Assembly (NCBI GenBank): GCA_013331925.1
Contig: DUFJ01000068.1
Coordinates: 695 to 9,858 of the forward strand
DNA: 9,164 nucleotides
Direction: 5' to 3'
Source: Candidatus Iainarchaeum sp.
GTDB taxonomy: Archaea > Iainarchaeota > Iainarchaeia > Iainarchaeales > UBA10191
A model generated the notes under the pieces. That model did no database searches. It saw nothing but the letters and a program-made list of their open reading frames with translations, and was not told where the DNA came from. The position numbers and the translations under genes are program-made. This document shows, in pieces, positions 6,036 through 9,164 of this stretch (positions within the stretch are counted from its first letter, which is position 1; each line of letters begins with the position of its first letter).

Positions 6036-7037
6036 TTAACTGCCTCTGGGGTTTGTTAGGAATGCAGCAAGCACTATCAATGCGATGATTGCCTGGATTG
6101 CAAGCAAGATAATCACTACCTGTTTTTCAGTAAAGCGCCCTCTTCTCATTATCCATTGGGTTAAAGAGCCCCCGCGAGGATCGGCCTTTAATGTTCCGTC
6201 CTTTTGCGGAATCCCAAAACACTGGCTTTGGAACTTGTGCTTTGCCTTTATCGCCAGTTCTATAAAGTAAAGGCCGAAAAGCATTACCCCGTATTTTTCC
6301 AAATCTCCAACTATCACAGCGCTTGCGACAGCAGCGCCAATTGCTAAAGTAAGAGAGTCGCCTGGGAAAATCCTTGCAGGATGCCAGTTAAAATACAGAA
6401 AAGCAAGCAATGCGCCAAGCAGTGAAGCAGTTATGATTGCAGCCTCTGTTTTTCCAGAAAGCAAGGCTATTGCAAGGATTGTTGCAGAAATAATAGCGCC
6501 TAATCCGGCCTCTAATCCGTTCAGGCCTGCCAGCATGTTTGAAGCGTTTGCTGCGCAGGTAATTCCAATCGGAATTATAATTAGCGAGTACAAAATCCCC
6601 AATTCTACATCTCCAAGTAGCGGAATTCCCATTGTAGTCTGGCCGATTGATAACGCCATTAAAGGCAGTGCAGCAAACAAAGGGAATAGCGCATGCTGCC
6701 ATTGCCTTATGCCTTTATTCCACCCAATCAAGTCGTCAATGACTCCAATTAAGCCAATGACCGCAACGGTTAGGAAGGCTCCAAGGATTGAAACAAGGCT
6801 TAATCCTTCGGGTGTTTTAAGGTAAGAGTGAAAGAATATTGAAACCAGCATTGCTGCAATAAATCCAAGCAGTACAGCAATGCCTCCCATTTCAGCAACT
6901 TCAGGCCTGCCAAGCTTGTTCATGTCCTTGCCTACAAGGCCTCTTGCTTTCAGGTGTTTTATCAGTCTAGGAGTTATCCAGAATACTACAAGTGCGGAAA
7001 CAGCCATTAGCCCAATGGCAACAGGCAATATTGCCAT
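6036..7037 (-). CDS. aglH: Dolichyl-phosphate GlcNAc-1-phosphate transferase (Alg7/GPT/AglH type)
   Basis: 333-residue polytopic membrane protein of the PNPT (polyprenyl-phosphate N-acetylhexosamine-1-phosphate transferase) family, resembling the eukaryotic/archaeal GPT branch. Visible motifs are GRPEVAEMGGIAVLLG (43-58), a cytoplasmic loop conserved in GPT/MraY; GVIDDLIGWNKGIRQ (98-112) with the Asp pair D101-D102 implicated in Mg/lipid-phosphate handling; NASNMLAGLNGLEAGLG (164-180); and NWHPARIFPGDSLTLAIGA (217-235) with the catalytic-loop FPGDS. The late cytoplasmic loop QKDGTLKADPRGG leads into the last helices (about 304-326). It catalyses UDP-GlcNAc + dolichyl-P to GlcNAc-PP-dolichol + UMP, the committed first step of lipid-linked glycan assembly. 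UDP-GlcNAc specificity is inferred from family and from the Alg13/14 neighbours. The ATG at 7037 has an AAGGTGA ribosome site (7052-7046) 8 nt upstream and follows the aglB stop by 3 nt. Confidence 0.93.
   Translation of the reverse strand: MAILPVAIGLMAVSALVVFWITPRLIKHLKARGLVGKDMNKLGRPEVAEMGGIAVLLGFIAAMLVSIFFHSYLKTPEGLSLVSILGAFLTVAVIGLIGVIDDLIGWNKGIRQWQHALFPLFAALPLMALSIGQTTMGIPLLGDVELGILYSLIIIPIGITCAANASNMLAGLNGLEAGLGAIISATILAIALLSGKTEAAIITASLLGALLAFLYFNWHPARIFPGDSLTLAIGAAVASAVIVGDLEKYGVMLFGLYFIELAIKAKHKFQSQCFGIPQKDGTLKADPRGGSLTQWIMRRGRFTEKQVVIILLAIQAIIALIVLAAFLTNPRGS
6043..6046 (-). promoter_or_regulatory. Ribosome binding site of the Alg14-like gene
   Basis: GAGG within AGAGGCAG on the minus strand, 8 nt before ATG 6034 and inside the 3' end of the GPT gene. 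It supports this start. Confidence 0.55.
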
Positions 7038-7040
7038 TTA

Positions 7041-9005
7041 CTAGTTCACCTTGAAGATTTTCACATCTTTGAAGAAGTAAACCTGCTCAAAATAAGGCTG
7101 AAGCTCTTTTTTTCCAAACCAAAGCTTAGCAAGCATTGACCCATTGGTTGGAACAGACAAGACGTAAATTTTCAAGTTTCCTTTACTGTCGCTTGAGCGG
7201 TAAACAAATAAGACCTCCCTTCCTACTACCTGGTTTGGCTGGCTCTGCCACTCGGCCGGTAGAGACGTCCAATCCTGCTCGCTCAACACGTTACTTCCAC
7301 AAACATACGACACCTGACCGCTTACTGCAGTTTTTGAATAAGAGCAAGGTATTACGAAGCCGGCAGAACTGCTATACCAATTGCTTTCATCAATTGATAA
7401 CTGCTGTCCTTGGAAGGCATAGTTGGCGAGTGAATACTGCTTCTGAAGCAAGTCATCTCCAAAAATCAAATAATCCGGACTGAATTCCTTCTGGTTTAGA
7501 ATGCTTAGTGCTTTATTCTCATCCGAAAGAATGATAAAGCTGGCAACAGGGCTGGCATCTCCATAATTCCTGTTGTCCAGAGTTGCTTTTCTCTCTGCAA
7601 TGAAAGTAACCCAGTGTCCTTCATCCCACCAGTTGAAGAATTTTGAATCCTGCGGGGTATTTATGTTTGCCCATTTTAGCGCTTCCTTCCAGCCCGTGTC
7701 GTATTCAATATTTGGAATGTTTTGGGAAACGAAAAAGCTTCCAGCAGCAACTCCTGTCAGTAAGAAAAAACCGCACGCGCCCGCAAGAAGAATTTTGGCT
7801 CTTTTTTCCTTTTTGTCAAGCCATTGCAAGGCGCTGAATAACGCAATTGCAGCAGCAATCGCCATGCCTAATCCAAAATAATAAGTGAATTTTAGCTTTG
7901 TGATCGCCATTATCAATGTTACAATAACTATTGCAAGCAATAGCAGGGAAGGGTATTTTCGCCTTAAGAATCCGTTCCAAGCAAGCGCTGCAATTCCAAA
8001 AGGCAGGAGGACTAAAAGAAAATTATACTTGTTCCCGAAAAAGTTGATTCCGACAGATTCTTCACCAACGCTTTGGCCTATCAGGCCTTGTTCGCCGCCA
8101 GTTAAACTGCCGCCCATGCCAGGGAAAAAACGTGCAACTGCACTAACGCTTGGATTGGCCCAGGCTAATCCTACAAGCGGGTATGCAAAAACAGCCATTA
8201 ATGCTACAGCCAAAACGGTTCCGGCGCATATTTTTACTGCATTAGAGCCAGTTTGTTTTTCTTTATTGAGCAGCTTGTTGATGCCTATTGCAAGAAGACC
8301 CAGCACTGCGAAAACAGCAAATATTAGCGGGACAGTTTGAAACCCGCTCCAACTCCAGGCCATTATTCCGGCAAATATGCCAGAAAGCAACGCATTGGCA
8401 AAGAATTCTTTGCTTTTCAATTCTTTAGCCTTCACAGCCTTTGTGAGAAAATAGACAGCTATCAATCCAGGCAGCCATCCGAAAGAGTCATCTTCCAGCC
8501 AGCCTGCCATTTGCCTGTAAATAAATGCTGGCATTATGCCAGTGAAAAACCCGAGCAGTATTCCAGCCCTCTTATCATCAAAAGCCTCTTTTCCAATAAA
8601 GTATGCTACAACAGCTATCAATCCGCCGAACAATGCAGGAAGGATTTTCACTATTAAAATCCATGTTTGCTTGTCATAGGCTGCCCCAAGGGTAAAAAGC
8701 TTGTAAAGGAAAGCGCTTAGGTACCAGAAAAAATCACTGCCAACATGCGTTGGCGAACCGCCTAATTGATAGTATGCTAAAGGGTCTTTGTCTGGGTAAG
8801 TTCCAGTTTGAATGATGTAAGATATCATTCGCGCGTGCCAATAGCCGTCAAACTCAAAAAAGAGCTCATACTTCATCAAATAGGCTCTAGTCCCGAAAGC
8901 TAGGACAAAAATAAGGAAAACAATGAAAAGCTCTTTCTTATGCTCTATTATTTTATTCTTCAACGCTTGTGCTTTTGCCTTCATTAAAAAAACCAAAAAA
9001 GCCAT
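7041..9005 (-). CDS. aglB: AglB/STT3-type oligosaccharyltransferase
   Basis: 654 residues with about a dozen hydrophobic segments, then a soluble extracytoplasmic domain from about 425. It transfers a lipid-linked glycan to Asn in N-X-S/T sequons outside the membrane. Family motifs in order: E-x-D in the first external loop (FEFDGYWHARM, 50-60), EDD in the second acidic site (WLEDDSFGW, 169-177), SV-x-E (QSVGEES, 311-317), and the catalytic-domain WWD motif as NWWDEGHW (458-465), giving WWDEG instead of the usual WWDYG. DDLLQKQYSLANYAF (517-531) may be the DK-type motif. The end (AKLWFG, then YFEQVYFFKDVKIFKV) matches AglB C-termini. C554 and C569 could form a disulfide. Two in-frame ATGs, 9005 and 8984 (Met8), are possible starts. 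Each has a TATA-like box at about the right distance. I list the longer form. This is the first gene of the operon. Confidence 0.94.
   Translation of the reverse strand: MAFLVFLMKAKAQALKNKIIEHKKELFIVFLIFVLAFGTRAYLMKYELFFEFDGYWHARMISYIIQTGTYPDKDPLAYYQLGGSPTHVGSDFFWYLSAFLYKLFTLGAAYDKQTWILIVKILPALFGGLIAVVAYFIGKEAFDDKRAGILLGFFTGIMPAFIYRQMAGWLEDDSFGWLPGLIAVYFLTKAVKAKELKSKEFFANALLSGIFAGIMAWSWSGFQTVPLIFAVFAVLGLLAIGINKLLNKEKQTGSNAVKICAGTVLAVALMAVFAYPLVGLAWANPSVSAVARFFPGMGGSLTGGEQGLIGQSVGEESVGINFFGNKYNFLLVLLPFGIAALAWNGFLRRKYPSLLLLAIVIVTLIMAITKLKFTYYFGLGMAIAAAIALFSALQWLDKKEKRAKILLAGACGFFLLTGVAAGSFFVSQNIPNIEYDTGWKEALKWANINTPQDSKFFNWWDEGHWVTFIAERKATLDNRNYGDASPVASFIILSDENKALSILNQKEFSPDYLIFGDDLLQKQYSLANYAFQGQQLSIDESNWYSSSAGFVIPCSYSKTAVSGQVSYVCGSNVLSEQDWTSLPAEWQSQPNQVVGREVLFVYRSSDSKGNLKIYVLSVPTNGSMLAKLWFGKKELQPYFEQVYFFKDVKIFKVN
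7046..7052 (-). promoter_or_regulatory. Ribosome binding site of the GPT gene
   Basis: AAGGTGA on the minus strand, 8 nt before ATG 7037, a good match to the archaeal GGAGGTGA consensus. It lies inside the last codons of aglB. The aglB stop TAG is followed at once by an in-frame TAA, then the ATG. Confidence 0.7.
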
Positions 9006-9013
9006 TTAATTTC

Positions 9014-9041
9014 ATATTTAAGCCAGGTTAAAGTTTAAATA
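9014..9041 (-). promoter_or_regulatory. Promoter region of the glycosylation operon: two candidate TATA boxes
   Basis: On the minus strand TATTTAAA (9041-9034) lies about 32 bp before ATG 9005, and TTAAATAT (9021-9014) lies about 33 bp before the second in-frame ATG at 8984. Each would give a leader of only a few bases for its own ATG. If only the nearer box is used, transcription would begin after ATG 9005 and aglB would start at Met8. The upstream BRE-like bases are poor for both. The distal box is the same TTTAAA core used on the plus strand. Confidence 0.5.
9027..9041 (+). promoter_or_regulatory. BRE/TATA promoter for the plus-strand unit at 9061
   Basis: GTTAAA at 9027-9032 fits the archaeal BRE consensus RNWAAW, and TTTAAATA at 9034-9041 is a near-ideal TATA box. 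Its centre is about 24 bp before the ATG at 9061, the distance expected for a transcript starting at or within a few bases of that codon. Confidence 0.65.
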
Positions 9042-9060
9042 GAAACGCTTTTTTCCAAGC

Positions 9061-9164
9061 ATGGTACAAAGCCAGAAAAAGAAAAATAGTTTTTCAAACT
9101 GCCTTATGCTACCTGAGCGAAGCAAATGCTTTTTTTGTGCAGCAAAAAAAGACTGCTTTTCGCA
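9061..9164 (+). CDS. Possible small Cys-rich protein, N-terminal part (runs off the right edge)
   Basis: Plus-strand frame open from ATG 9061 to the edge, 34 codons, divergent from aglB. The product begins MVQSQKKKNSFSNC and has cysteines at 14, 23, 26 and 32 (C-x8-C-x2-C-x5-C), which could bind zinc or an Fe-S cluster. I recognise no family. Support for a real transcript comes mostly from the excellent BRE/TATA at 9027-9041, which places the start of transcription at or next to this ATG, as for a leaderless archaeal mRNA. Coding is less sure. The 3' part (9117-9163) is an imperfect inverted repeat, so the unit could instead be a structured non-coding RNA. Confidence 0.4.
   Translation, partial: MVQSQKKKNSFSNCLMLPERSKCFFCAAKKDCFS
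9117..9163 (+). repeat. Imperfect inverted repeat / hairpin near the right edge
   Basis: The inner arms CTTTTTTTG (9129-9137) and CAAAAAAAG (9143-9151) are a perfect 9-bp inverted repeat around the loop TGCAG. Outer arms GCGAAGCA (9117-9124) and TGCTTTTCGC (9154-9163) pair with a two-T bulge. It sits inside the possible short reading frame at 9061. It could be RNA structure in a non-coding transcript, a repeat element, or a by-product of A/T runs coding Phe and Lys. Confidence 0.6.

Noticed and set aside
9129..9151. Hairpin as a transcription terminator
   Set aside because: Neither operon ends here. The A/T-rich stem lies just inside a starting unit and lacks a GC-rich stem followed by a T tract.
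1..9164. CRISPR array, tRNA, rRNA, insertion sequence or prophage
   Set aside because: I saw no regularly spaced repeats, no tRNA-like cloverleaf or transposase motif, and no terminal repeats.

Overview
The window looks archaeal. Three things support this: an AglB/STT3-type oligosaccharyltransferase, an Alg7/AglH-type GlcNAc-1-phosphate transferase, and a promoter region with a BRE/TATA element about 24 bp ahead of an ATG, as for a leaderless transcript. The very compact layout and the variant WWDEG catalytic motif would fit a small-genome (DPANN-like) archaeon. That placement is inference, and I cannot name the lineage from sequence alone.

Almost the whole window (1-9005) is one minus-strand gene cluster, read here from right to left in transcription order. 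It runs aglB oligosaccharyltransferase (9005-7041), dolichyl-P GlcNAc-1-P transferase (7037-6036), Alg14-like subunit (6034-5576), Alg13-like subunit (5579-5073), GT2 glycosyltransferase A (5076-4186), B12-binding-domain radical SAM enzyme (4189 or 4114 to 2654), GT2 glycosyltransferase B with C-terminal membrane helices (2649-1648), GT9 heptosyltransferase-like enzyme (1651-569), and a GT4 glycosyltransferase that runs off the left edge (572-1). Genes are separated by 1-4 nt or overlap by exactly 4 nt, so this is almost certainly a single operon. Three of the 4-nt overlaps are TTGA, where TTG is the start codon; two are ATGA.

Read as a pathway, this is a cytoplasmic lipid-linked oligosaccharide assembly line. 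The GPT enzyme puts GlcNAc-1-P on the polyprenol/dolichol carrier. The Alg13/Alg14 pair would add the second sugar, as in the eukaryotic chitobiose core. The GT2, GT9 and GT4 enzymes extend or branch the chain, and the radical SAM enzyme probably modifies a sugar or the lipid. AglB finally transfers the finished glycan to Asn-X-Ser/Thr sites on exported proteins. No flippase is visible in the window.

At the right edge, 9006-9060 is a divergent promoter region. A plus-strand transcription unit begins about 9061, either a short Cys-rich reading frame or an RNA, and leaves the window at 9164. It contains a strong imperfect hairpin (9117-9163). I saw no tRNA, rRNA, CRISPR array, insertion sequence or clear terminator, and there is no gene-free stretch longer than 300 bases.
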